NCBI RefSeq assembly: GCF_006538345.1 | Contig: NZ_BJKL01000004.1 | Location: forward strand, 310,001 to 374,000 | Source of the DNA: Alteromonas sp. KUL49 | GTDB lineage: Bacteria > Pseudomonadota > Gammaproteobacteria > Enterobacterales > Alteromonadaceae | Direction: 5' to 3' | DNA length: 64,000 nucleotides | Shown: piece after piece, positions 26,214-34,772 of the stretch | Layout of the letters: every line of letters starts with the position of its first letter | Numbering within the stretch: position 1 is the stretch's first letter | The notes under the pieces: generated by a model | The model's input: only the letters and a program-made list of their open reading frames with translations | Told to the model about the DNA's origin: nothing | Database searches by the model: none | Translations under genes and position numbers: made by a program

Positions 26214-28913
26214 TTAATCCTGCGGTGTATCAAAGGGGTTGTTGTAGTACTGCGCACCCACATCTAACCATTCGGCGATGGTCTTCAATTCAGCACGGTT
26301 CAGCCATCCGGCGTGTGAACCACCTACCTCAAACTGAGCAAAGAATCGACTGCTCCCGCTAGCGCTGTTTGCACGCATGGCGGCACCTACTCTCACACTA
26401 ACCATGACGGGAATAGGATTACCCTCTGGGTCTAATATAAGCTCGCCATCTTCGTCCGTTTCAAAAATAGGATTGCCGTTGCCATCTAGCGCAGGAATAA
26501 GGCGGTCAAGTAGCACGCCATCTACCACTTCAACTTCTAAGTCAGAGAAGAGTAGCTCCCTGTAGCCAGTCAAATGCGCAGCATTGTCTAATGAGGTTTG
26601 ATTGGACAAATCAAGTTGAGCAGCAGGCACCTGCGTTACACCATCGGCATCCATTGGGGAGTGGCAAGATACACAGGTGGTGTCACTGACAAGCTCACCA
26701 GCATCATCAAAAGTCGCTCTATTGACTTCAAAAATGGGTTGGATGTGGTCTGGATAATTCACCACAATTCTGCATAACGGCGTCCAGGTTTGTGCACAAC
26801 TTTGTGAAATAGGAATAGCTGAACGCATATCGCCGTAGGCATAAGTAAACGAGGTCGAAACGTTGGTTGTTGCTGGGTCGGCCCAAATATCATCAAAGAC
26901 GATGTCGGCGGTGACTGGTGCATTTCCGTTGATACGAGTGCGGGTTTGCGCCATGGTTTCACCTAAATCGGCGAACAAGGCAGGATTAGTACCGGGGTGA
27001 GGTAAGCCCGTGGACGGCGCACCAAAATTTATTGACGGATATTCGGCATCTAAACGCCCGTGGGGTTGGGTATTATTGTTTTGATGACATCCATTACATG
27101 TTTTTACTTCACCCGGTACCAGTTGTAACCAGTTATCATGTCTTGACGAAATGCGCTTGCCATTGGCATCGAGAAAATTAAGCGCAAATGGAATATTGGC
27201 TGGAATATCCAACATCACTGAGCCGTCAGGCTCAACTGTTCCGTAACCTACGATTTCTCGCATGAGTTGATTTCTAGACGGGCCAAAGTCGCTGCGCTCT
27301 AAATCGACAATATCCTCGTCGGGAATAGATACACTTTTCACCACGCGTACAAACCTTATAGGCCGCTGGTCTACCGAGGTTAGCGATGGATTGGCCATTA
27401 CTGTAAGGCCCTGCGCAGTAGTGTCTTCACCTGCTACGTCGTATACGCTGCGGATATGCACACGCCCCAGCCCTTGATTGGCCAAGTCTGCGTCATAATT
27501 TTCACTCGCAGAGTAATCATTGGGATAGGCCCGAGATTCCATCGAAACCAGTTCAGTGTAAGCCACGCCTTCTTGGGGTGTTGCCACCACCTGTTGAGTG
27601 TTGGTTTGCGGATCATAAATCCACAACCCGTAGAGCAAAGGGGCAGCCTCAATACCGTCGGTACTTAGCAAAGTCTCGCTACATGGCAAAATAGTGCGAA
27701 CTTCACCTTCATTCACCACTTGCTCTGGGTCATACACTCGGCATTGACTCCATGCAAATAGTTGTCTCCCACTGCCGTCAAACAAAGGGTATAGGGCGGC
27801 CACATAACCGCCGGGGGAAATATCGGCGTGAGTATCAATGTTGTCGAACAGCGCAGGCTGTTGCGCTGGGCCGGTTAAGCTGCTGTTAGACGCTACTGGA
27901 GTGGTATTGTCAGTGTAGTTTTGAACGTCAATTCGATAGAAATTGCCACCTAGTGTGTTTCGCTCAAACTCTCGTACTGAAGACAAGACCTGACCTTCGG
28001 GCGTTAGTCGGCTTTGCACAAAATGAACGGTATCGTCGTTCAGTGAGTGGCTGTGGCGGCCGTAAACAATCTCAAGTTCGCTGCCATCCGGGTTCATTTG
28101 ATACAGGTGCATGCCTTTGTCACCCGAGGCTTGATCCCAGCGGGTAAACAATACCTTGCCGTTTGGCATGATAAGAGGATCTATATCGTGACTCTGATTG
28201 AACGAAACCTGAGTAATATCGTTACCGTTAGCGTCCATTACATGAAGTACAGATGCGTAAGTATTTAGGCTCTCTTCAAGTGCTGAGTATTGTGCTTTAC
28301 CCTCGTCGATAAGTATTGCTTGATTGGTACGTTGACGGGTAGAGCTGAACATGATGCGACCATCGGGTAAATAGACAGGCCCTGTGTCCTGTCCAGCTTC
28401 AGCTACGATGTCTGATTGAATAATACGGCGAAGCTCGTCGGTTTGAAGATTGTATTCCCAGATGTTCCAGGTAGGTTGTTCATCGTCATCTGCGTTTTCA
28501 ATGTTAGGTGCTCGCATTGCGAACAACAAACGATTACCGTCGTACGACACTTCTACATCTTTCACGTCATATTGGGGAGAAACAGGGTTACCGTTATCGT
28601 CTGTTTGGCTATTGTCTTCATCGATAAACGCTCTGTCAGTGACGTTTACCTCAACACTACTGACCGATGCACGGGCTTTGATATACAAAGCAGCACCTGG
28701 GATAAATTGACTTGGCTCTCTGAGGTCAGTACTTACCACAAGGTTGTCTTCGTCAATGGGGAGCGTGCGCTTAACAAACGCAATGGGAATATCTTGAACA
28801 ACGGGATCAGGTTCATCGCTGCTCTGTGACACGACGGTTTCACCGCATGCAGTAAGCAAGCTGAGACTTACTGCAAGACTCAAAACCCCACGTGTGAACA
28901 CATTATCTCTCAT
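26214..28913 (-). CDS. c-type heme lipoprotein with beta-propeller-like repeats (HzsA middle-domain-related)
   Basis: First gene of the large operon, 899 residues, lipobox LLTAC (Cys23). Residues about 110-430 have PD40/WD40-like blades (VEVSYDGNRLLFAMRAPN, GPVYLPDGRIMFSSTRQR, DPLIMPNGKVLFTRWD). Two heme-attachment motifs follow, CNGCHQ and CVSCHS. The layout resembles proteins annotated as related to the middle domain of hydrazine synthase alpha subunit, but nothing suggests anammox chemistry. A surface or periplasmic electron-transfer or binding role is more likely. The C-terminus (AELKTIAEWLDVGAQYYNNPF) is typical of cytochrome-like modules paired with planctomycete-type proteins. The ATG has AAGG 8 nt upstream. 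Divergent from the genes at 29357-34744. Confidence 0.8.
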   Translation of the reverse strand: MRDNVFTRGVLSLAVSLSLLTACGETVVSQSSDEPDPVVQDIPIAFVKRTLPIDEDNLVVSTDLREPSQFIPGAALYIKARASVSSVEVNVTDRAFIDEDNSQTDDNGNPVSPQYDVKDVEVSYDGNRLLFAMRAPNIENADDDEQPTWNIWEYNLQTDELRRIIQSDIVAEAGQDTGPVYLPDGRIMFSSTRQRTNQAILIDEGKAQYSALEESLNTYASVLHVMDANGNDITQVSFNQSHDIDPLIMPNGKVLFTRWDQASGDKGMHLYQMNPDGSELEIVYGRHSHSLNDDTVHFVQSRLTPEGQVLSSVREFERNTLGGNFYRIDVQNYTDNTTPVASNSSLTGPAQQPALFDNIDTHADISPGGYVAALYPLFDGSGRQLFAWSQCRVYDPEQVVNEGEVRTILPCSETLLSTDGIEAAPLLYGLWIYDPQTNTQQVVATPQEGVAYTELVSMESRAYPNDYSASENYDADLANQGLGRVHIRSVYDVAGEDTTAQGLTVMANPSLTSVDQRPIRFVRVVKSVSIPDEDIVDLERSDFGPSRNQLMREIVGYGTVEPDGSVMLDIPANIPFALNFLDANGKRISSRHDNWLQLVPGEVKTCNGCHQNNNTQPHGRLDAEYPSINFGAPSTGLPHPGTNPALFADLGETMAQTRTRINGNAPVTADIVFDDIWADPATTNVSTSFTYAYGDMRSAIPISQSCAQTWTPLCRIVVNYPDHIQPIFEVNRATFDDAGELVSDTTCVSCHSPMDADGVTQVPAAQLDLSNQTSLDNAAHLTGYRELLFSDLEVEVVDGVLLDRLIPALDGNGNPIFETDEDGELILDPEGNPIPVMVSVRVGAAMRANSASGSSRFFAQFEVGGSHAGWLNRAELKTIAEWLDVGAQYYNNPFDTPQD

Positions 28914-29356
28914 ACGATTACCTTCACGTACTACTCTACCGTTGATTGCTCTTTCAGCATTTCACCGTGAAGACAATGGAACAAGATTCAAACCTATAAA
29001 AAGGTATTTCAAAAAATACCCTTTAAAGCTTCAATTAAATATCATTTAAATTAATACGTAGTGTTGAGGGTGACTAACAGGGTGTCTTTGGGTTGCTAAA
29101 ATTATAATCTAAGGTGATAGGACAAGAAAAACTGTTGAAATAACAATCAAAAATGTTAGTTGGCGTAAAGTAGTCCTTTTCCCAGCGACAATATTGTCTA
29201 AAAAACAGGCTTACTTTGAAGTCGAATTGACACAAATTTAATTGAACACCTCACCAATTAGTTATTAATTTAAACACCTATTATACGTAGAGACTATTTA
29301 CGCACTAAAACACCACTGCTTTCATAGTAAAAGTGCTGTAAATAGGAATATAGACC
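28914..29356. other. Divergent intergenic region of the heme/motor locus
   Basis: 443 nt, strongly A+T-rich, between the 15-gene operon (minus) and the three-gene plus-strand set. It must carry both promoters. A TTGACA hexamer occurs near 29226 on the plus strand, but no good -10 lies 16-18 nt downstream. A small stem-loop, GGTATTT (29003-29009) with AAATACC (29014-29020), is the only clear local structure. No coding frame is supported. Confidence 0.5.
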
Positions 29357-30628
29357 GTGAAAAAATACGTTCCCCCCACCGCAAAGCCAGATGAATTTAG
29401 CAATAAAGCCTTGTACTACAGGGAAAAGTGCAAGAGAAAGCTAGTACTGTCAATTTGCTTATCAACGTTATTAGTTTCATACGCTTACGCCGGTGCAAGA
29501 GAGCAAGCAGCTCGTATGCATGAGCGGCTTGCGGGGGTACCAGCAACGGCAGATATACTCGCCACTATGCAAAATCACATTGAAGAGGGTAACCCTACAG
29601 AAGCAGCTTACGTTGCTATGAATACGCCCTCTTTTTACAACGTAACGCTAAAAACCTGGGTCACGCCTTGGACAAACGAAGCCGCCGATAAGTTCGCTCC
29701 ACTGAACGATTATGTGGCCACAGTGATAGGTATGGTAAGAGATGATGTGGATTTTAGAGAGGTACTTTCTGGCGATATTTTGTATGTAGGTGACGCCAGC
29801 TTAAATATTCCGTCTTACAGCAACAGCAATAACGATCATTACCTAAGTATGGAAAACTCAGGGACTGATTTATACGCCAACCTGGTTCGCCGCGAACAGT
29901 CTACTATTACGGGGCTGCCTTCCGTGGCTACGGCCGGTGTAATGACCACTCGCGCTGCCGCCAAAGCCTTTTTCAAAGACGGTACTAACCGCGCTATGTT
30001 CCGATTTACTCTGATAAATCACATGTGCACCGACCTTGAAGGGGTGGCGGATATTACTCGTCCACCCGACCGCATTCGACAAGACGTGAGCCGTAGCCCG
30101 GGTGGAGATAGTCGGCTGTTTCACAACAACTGTGTAAGTTGTCACTCGGGTATGGACCCTCTTGCTCAAGCTTTTGCTTATTACAACTATAACTACAATG
30201 CCGACAATGATCCCGAGGGTGACAATGGATCAATAGCCTACAACGATGACGGTCAAATTGACCCCGTTACTGGGTCGCGGGTTCAAGAAAAATATCAAAT
30301 CAATGCCAACAATTTTGTGCATGGATTTATCACTCAAAGCGACCGCTGGGACAACTATTGGCGCAATGGTACCAATTACAATTTGGGCTGGTCTGAGGCA
30401 CTTGATGGCTTTGGTTTTGGCGCAAAATCCATGGGGCAAGAGCTTGCCAACAGTGAGCAGTTTGCCACGTGTCAGGTGACCAAAGTGTTTGAAGAAATAT
30501 GCTTACGTACACCACAAGACAGCGCAGATCACACTGAGATTGACACCATAACCTCACAATTCATCTCGTCGGGCTATCAGATGAAGACAGTCTTCGCGCA
30601 CACAGCGAATTACTGTAAGGGAGAGTAA
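29357..30628 (+). CDS. Exported CXXCH protein, distant relative of planctomycete-type DUF1588/DUF1585 proteins
   Basis: 423 residues starting at GTG 29357, with an AGGA about 10 nt upstream. The n-region is unusually long (about 27 residues) before the hydrophobic signal (LVLSICLSTLLVSYAYA). The notable segment near residues 220-280 runs GVMTTRAAAKAFF, NRAMFRFTLINHMC, then HNNCVSCHSGMDPLAQAFAYYN. The CVSCHxGMDPxAxA pattern is that of the C-terminal modules of planctomycete cytochrome-associated proteins (DUF1588/1585 type). One c-type heme site is visible. It is followed after 2 nt by the LamG lipoprotein gene. Function unknown; an extracytoplasmic redox or binding role with the divergent heme lipoprotein is inferred. 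Confidence 0.75.
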   Translation: MKKYVPPTAKPDEFSNKALYYREKCKRKLVLSICLSTLLVSYAYAGAREQAARMHERLAGVPATADILATMQNHIEEGNPTEAAYVAMNTPSFYNVTLKTWVTPWTNEAADKFAPLNDYVATVIGMVRDDVDFREVLSGDILYVGDASLNIPSYSNSNNDHYLSMENSGTDLYANLVRREQSTITGLPSVATAGVMTTRAAAKAFFKDGTNRAMFRFTLINHMCTDLEGVADITRPPDRIRQDVSRSPGGDSRLFHNNCVSCHSGMDPLAQAFAYYNYNYNADNDPEGDNGSIAYNDDGQIDPVTGSRVQEKYQINANNFVHGFITQSDRWDNYWRNGTNYNLGWSEALDGFGFGAKSMGQELANSEQFATCQVTKVFEEICLRTPQDSADHTEIDTITSQFISSGYQMKTVFAHTANYCKGE

Positions 30629-30630
30629 CC

Positions 30631-33114
30631 ATGACCAAGCCATTCATCTTATCAACATCAATATACAAATACATTCCAATAAGCTTGGTTATTCTGTCAC
30701 TTGTGGGGTGTGGTGGTAGTGAAACAGAAGCGACTCCCACACCACTTCCACCTCCTGCCGAGCAACCCGTTGTAAACTATTCGGGACCTACCGCTACCAC
30801 TGACGATGTGTCTAACTTTAAACGTGCGCTGTGGGACAATATAGCAACCGCTGAACGTTGCGGTGCGTGTCATGTGCAAGAAGCTCAGTCCCCTACTTTT
30901 GCACGAAATGATGACATAAATTTAGCCTATGCAGACACCGGCAGCTTAGTTAACCTTAATCAGCCCAGTGAGTCTCGTTTAGTCACTAAAGTTGCCGGAG
31001 GTCATAACTGTTGGCTAACGAGTGACAGTGCCTGCGCAGATATCATGACAACCTGGATCAGTGACTGGGCCGGTCAATCAAACCAACAAAACCAAGCGAC
31101 TGAAATTGAGCTTCAAGCACCGCAGTCTAAATTGCCTGGTGCTACGCGAAACTTTCCTGATAGCACAGCCGAGTTTGAAAGCACAATATACCCATTACTC
31201 CAGACCTATTGTGCCAGTTGCCACACCAACAGTGCCACTATACCTATCTCACCATTCTTCGCATCGAGTGATATCTCCGAGGCTTATGAAGCGTCTAAAG
31301 ATCGCATCAACCTAGACCAACCACAAGACTCTCGATTTGTTGTTAGGGTACGTGACCAATTCCACAATTGTTGGACAGACTGCTCCCAAGACGGCTTAGC
31401 GCTTGAACAAGCCATCGCTGAAATGGCCGCCAATATAGACGTGACTGAATTAGATGCCAGTTTAGTCAACTCTGATGCATTAACACTCTTCGACGGTACA
31501 CTGGCGAGCGGTGGTGGGCGCTTTGAACAGAACGTGATAGCAAAATGGGAGTTCAAGACAGGCTCGGGTAATACGGCATTTGACACCTCAGGTGTGGACC
31601 CTGCCCTTGATTTAACCCTATCCGGAACCTACGACTGGGTAGGTGGATACGGTATTCAATTGAGTAACGGCAAAGCGCAGGGCAGCACCACCAACAGTAG
31701 TAAGCTATACAACCTTATCTTAGGTAGCGGAGAGTTTGCTATTGAAGCCTGGGTGGCTCCAGCTAATGTTACACAAGAAGGTCCTGCGAGAATCGTGAGC
31801 TATTCAGGTGGGCGAGACCGTCGTAACTTCACGCTTGGGCAAACTCTTTACAACTACGACTTTTTGCTGCGTTCGGAAAATACCGACGTTAATGGTGAGC
31901 CAGCACTCTCAACCGCTGACGCCGATGAAGACTTGCAAGCAGCCCTGCAACATGTAGTAGTAAACTACGATAGTAGCAATGGTCGCGCCATTTACGTGAA
32001 CGGCGAATTCACCGGTGATAATGATGATACAGAGGGTGGAAATCTTCTCGACTGGGATGATAGCTTTGCCTTTGTATTAGGCAATGAGGTGTCGGGAAAT
32101 GTTCCTTGGGCAGGTATCATTCGTATGGTTGCGGTTCACAACCGCACACTAAGCACTGAAGAAATTGCGCAGAATTTTGACGCGGGTGTTGGGCAACAAT
32201 ACTTCTTACTATTTGGTATTAGTGAACTCATTGACGTACCTCAAGCCTATGTAGTGTTTAATGTTAGTCAGTTTGACACCTACAGTTATCTTTTTTCAGA
32301 GCCGTTTTTTGTATCATTAGACAGTGGCGCAAGTATTCCAGACATTCCTCTGCAAGGGATCCGCATCGGCATTAATGGGCGGGAGTCTTATGCCGGTCAG
32401 GTTTTCTCCACGTTAGATACACAAATCTCCGCAGCCAACTATGTTGTCGCATCAGGAATGGCATTGTCGCGTCAGGGCACTATTATTCCAGTAGAGAAAG
32501 GGCCGGAACAAGACGAGTTTTTCCTTACCTTTGAACGTTTAGGTGATAATACCGATGTACGGGTTGAAGCCCTGCCACCAGCGCCTGCTGCACCGGCAGA
32601 TTTAGCCCCCCAGTCTGATATAGGCACTAAACATTTTGCGCAAATTAATGCGTCTATGTCGGCAATGACATCAGTACCCGCTAACACACCTGCTGTGGCA
32701 ACAACGTTCACAGACTTAAAGCAACAGCTTCCGTCGGTGGATGATATCACCAGCTTTGTCGCCGCCAATCAAATGGCAGTGACTCAACTTGCGATCCGCT
32801 ACTGTGATACGTTGTTAGAAACACCAAATTTACGGGAAGATTACTTCCCTGATTTTGATTTTTCTCAAACCGCGAATGTTGCCTTCAATGGCACTGCGAG
32901 AAACCACATTATCGACCCCATAGTCACCAATATGTTGGGCACCAATATTGGAAGTCAATCGAATGAAAGTGAGGTTAGAAGCGAAGTAAACGCGCTTATC
33001 GACCGCCTCACCACATGCTCAGATTCAACCCAGTGTAACGCAGACTATTCCCGAACCGTTGCCAAAGCCAGTTGCGCCGCAGTATTGGGCAGTGCATCAA
33101 TGCTGATAAAGTAG
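30631..33114 (+). CDS. Lipoprotein with two CXXCH motifs and a LamG-like domain
   Basis: 827 residues, lipobox SLVGC (Cys27), then a Pro-rich stalk. Two repeated heme-type modules follow: ERCGACHVQEAQSPTFA and TYCASCHTNSATIPISPFF. Each is followed about 40 residues later by an SRxVxKV/SRFVVRV block and HNCW, so the module is an internal duplication. Residues about 330-510 look like a LamG/concanavalin-type jelly roll (SGEFAIEAWVAPANV, HVVVNYDSSNGRAIYVNGEFTG). This suggests a surface lipoprotein that binds a polymer and carries c-type hemes. Same transcription unit as the genes before and after (spacings 2 and 10 nt). Confidence 0.8.
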   Translation: MTKPFILSTSIYKYIPISLVILSLVGCGGSETEATPTPLPPPAEQPVVNYSGPTATTDDVSNFKRALWDNIATAERCGACHVQEAQSPTFARNDDINLAYADTGSLVNLNQPSESRLVTKVAGGHNCWLTSDSACADIMTTWISDWAGQSNQQNQATEIELQAPQSKLPGATRNFPDSTAEFESTIYPLLQTYCASCHTNSATIPISPFFASSDISEAYEASKDRINLDQPQDSRFVVRVRDQFHNCWTDCSQDGLALEQAIAEMAANIDVTELDASLVNSDALTLFDGTLASGGGRFEQNVIAKWEFKTGSGNTAFDTSGVDPALDLTLSGTYDWVGGYGIQLSNGKAQGSTTNSSKLYNLILGSGEFAIEAWVAPANVTQEGPARIVSYSGGRDRRNFTLGQTLYNYDFLLRSENTDVNGEPALSTADADEDLQAALQHVVVNYDSSNGRAIYVNGEFTGDNDDTEGGNLLDWDDSFAFVLGNEVSGNVPWAGIIRMVAVHNRTLSTEEIAQNFDAGVGQQYFLLFGISELIDVPQAYVVFNVSQFDTYSYLFSEPFFVSLDSGASIPDIPLQGIRIGINGRESYAGQVFSTLDTQISAANYVVASGMALSRQGTIIPVEKGPEQDEFFLTFERLGDNTDVRVEALPPAPAAPADLAPQSDIGTKHFAQINASMSAMTSVPANTPAVATTFTDLKQQLPSVDDITSFVAANQMAVTQLAIRYCDTLLETPNLREDYFPDFDFSQTANVAFNGTARNHIIDPIVTNMLGTNIGSQSNESEVRSEVNALIDRLTTCSDSTQCNADYSRTVAKASCAAVLGSASMLIK

Positions 33115-33124
33115 GAGTATCACC

Positions 33125-34744
33125 ATGTCAAAACTCACTTCACACTTTTTTAAGAAGCGCCCTAAACAAGCCAAAAGCGCTGATGCTCCTTTATTTCACA
33201 ACGACCATAGCCGTCCCGTTACTCGGCGAGAGTTTATTGCACAAGGATTTTGTACAGGTGCAGCTGCGGTGATGGGGGGATCTGCCCTCAGTTTATTTGC
33301 AAATCCAAAGAGTGCGCATGCTGCGCTATCTCCTGACTTGGAAGCACTTAAAGCGCAGTGTGGCATTGCGTCGCAAGGAGCTGGCAAGATCCCGTTTATC
33401 ACCTTTGACCTAGCGGGTGGCGCAAATATGGCAGGTTCAAATGTATTGGTCGGTGGTCGCGGCGGGCAGCTAGATTTTTTGAGTACCGCGGGGTACAGCC
33501 GGCAAGGCCTACCAGGAGACATGGTGCCATCAATTGCCAACCCTGATACTGGGCTTTCTGACTTTGTTAACAACGAACTGGGATTGTCATTTCACAGTGA
33601 CAGCGCCATGCTACAGGGTATTTTGGATAAAGTGAGCACGACTAACCGAGCTAATATTAATGGTGCAGTTATTCCTGCGCGCTCAGAAAATGACACAGGT
33701 AATAACCCACATAACCCAATGTATGGCATTAATCGCGTGGGTGCCGATGGTTCGCTACTCTCATTAATTGGGTCGAGAAACAGCGATTCTGGTGGTAACT
33801 CCATGGCACCTGCAAGCATGATAGATTCAGCAGTGCGCCCCACAAAAATTGACCGTCCGTCGGACGTTACTGGCCTAGTGGATACCGGCGATTTGGTAGG
33901 GTTGCTCAGTCAAGACGACTCAGTGGCTGTCATGGAATCTATTCAACGTATCAGTGATATGAAGTTGAATAACGTAAACACCAATATATCGACTGACGAG
34001 GTCGTTAAAGACATGGTCCGTTGTGGCTATGTGAAAAGTGCTGATATCACTGACCGCTTTGGAGACCCCACCACCCTCGATCCAAACATTGACCCAAATA
34101 TTGTGGGTGATGCAGGTATCTTCACCGAAGAAGAATTTAATAGTGATGGCGAGTTTAGAAAAACAGCGTCCGTAATGAAGTTGGTTATCAACGGTTACGC
34201 TGGCGCAGGTACAGTCACCATGGGCGGATATGATTACCATGATGGCAGCAGAGCCACCGGCGAGGTGAGAGATAGACGCGCCGGCCGCTGTATTGGTGCG
34301 TGTCTAGAATATGCCGCTCGTGTGGGCATGCCTATTATGCTTTATGTGTGCAGTGATGGCTCCGTGTTTAGTAATGGGATGATAGACGACTCTGAGAATG
34401 GTCGGGGTAAAGGGGTATGGACGGGCGATAATTCATCTACCTCAGCATCCTTCTTTTTAGTCTACAACCCGGACGGTACACCGCAGCTTATTGGTGCTAC
34501 CCCCGAAACACAGGCTCAACATCAGCAACTAGGCTTTATGCGCAGTGATGGCGCTGTAGAAACTGGCTCTACACCAGCTGCAAATAACGTCAACTTGCTG
34601 GTAGAAACCGTCATCTTGAATTATCTTGCACTTCACGGTGAGCAAGGACAATTTGCCCAGTACTTCCCCAATCACGGACTGGGCAATACGAGTTTGATGG
34701 ACAGCTTGATTGCGTTTGAGCCAATTGTGTCTGGGACCATATAG
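33125..34744 (+). CDS. Tat-exported protein, DUF1501-like
   Basis: 539 residues with a twin-arginine signal, TRREFIAQGFCTGAAAVMGG, ending NPKSAHA before ALSPD. Tat export implies folding in the cytoplasm, often with a cofactor. The mature part (FDLAGGANMAGSNVLVGGRGG near the start; GYDYHDGSRATGEVRDRRAG near residue 370) resembles DUF1501-type proteins that partner planctomycete cytochrome-like proteins. I cannot name a reaction. It is the last of three plus-strand genes and converges with the solute-binding gene at 34773, with only 28 nt between them and no evident terminator. Confidence 0.75.
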   Translation: MSKLTSHFFKKRPKQAKSADAPLFHNDHSRPVTRREFIAQGFCTGAAAVMGGSALSLFANPKSAHAALSPDLEALKAQCGIASQGAGKIPFITFDLAGGANMAGSNVLVGGRGGQLDFLSTAGYSRQGLPGDMVPSIANPDTGLSDFVNNELGLSFHSDSAMLQGILDKVSTTNRANINGAVIPARSENDTGNNPHNPMYGINRVGADGSLLSLIGSRNSDSGGNSMAPASMIDSAVRPTKIDRPSDVTGLVDTGDLVGLLSQDDSVAVMESIQRISDMKLNNVNTNISTDEVVKDMVRCGYVKSADITDRFGDPTTLDPNIDPNIVGDAGIFTEEEFNSDGEFRKTASVMKLVINGYAGAGTVTMGGYDYHDGSRATGEVRDRRAGRCIGACLEYAARVGMPIMLYVCSDGSVFSNGMIDDSENGRGKGVWTGDNSSTSASFFLVYNPDGTPQLIGATPETQAQHQQLGFMRSDGAVETGSTPAANNVNLLVETVILNYLALHGEQGQFAQYFPNHGLGNTSLMDSLIAFEPIVSGTI

Positions 34745-34772
34745 CGGATGAAGGCAGCCTAGAACAATAGCA

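Noticed and set aside
26214-28913. Hydrazine synthase
   Set aside because: Only the middle-domain resemblance and two CXXCH motifs are visible; no partner subunits or anammox genes are present.
33125-34744. Type II secretion protein GspF
   Set aside because: I recall such a label being used for similar proteins, but a Tat signal and soluble globular sequence do not fit a polytopic inner-membrane GspF.
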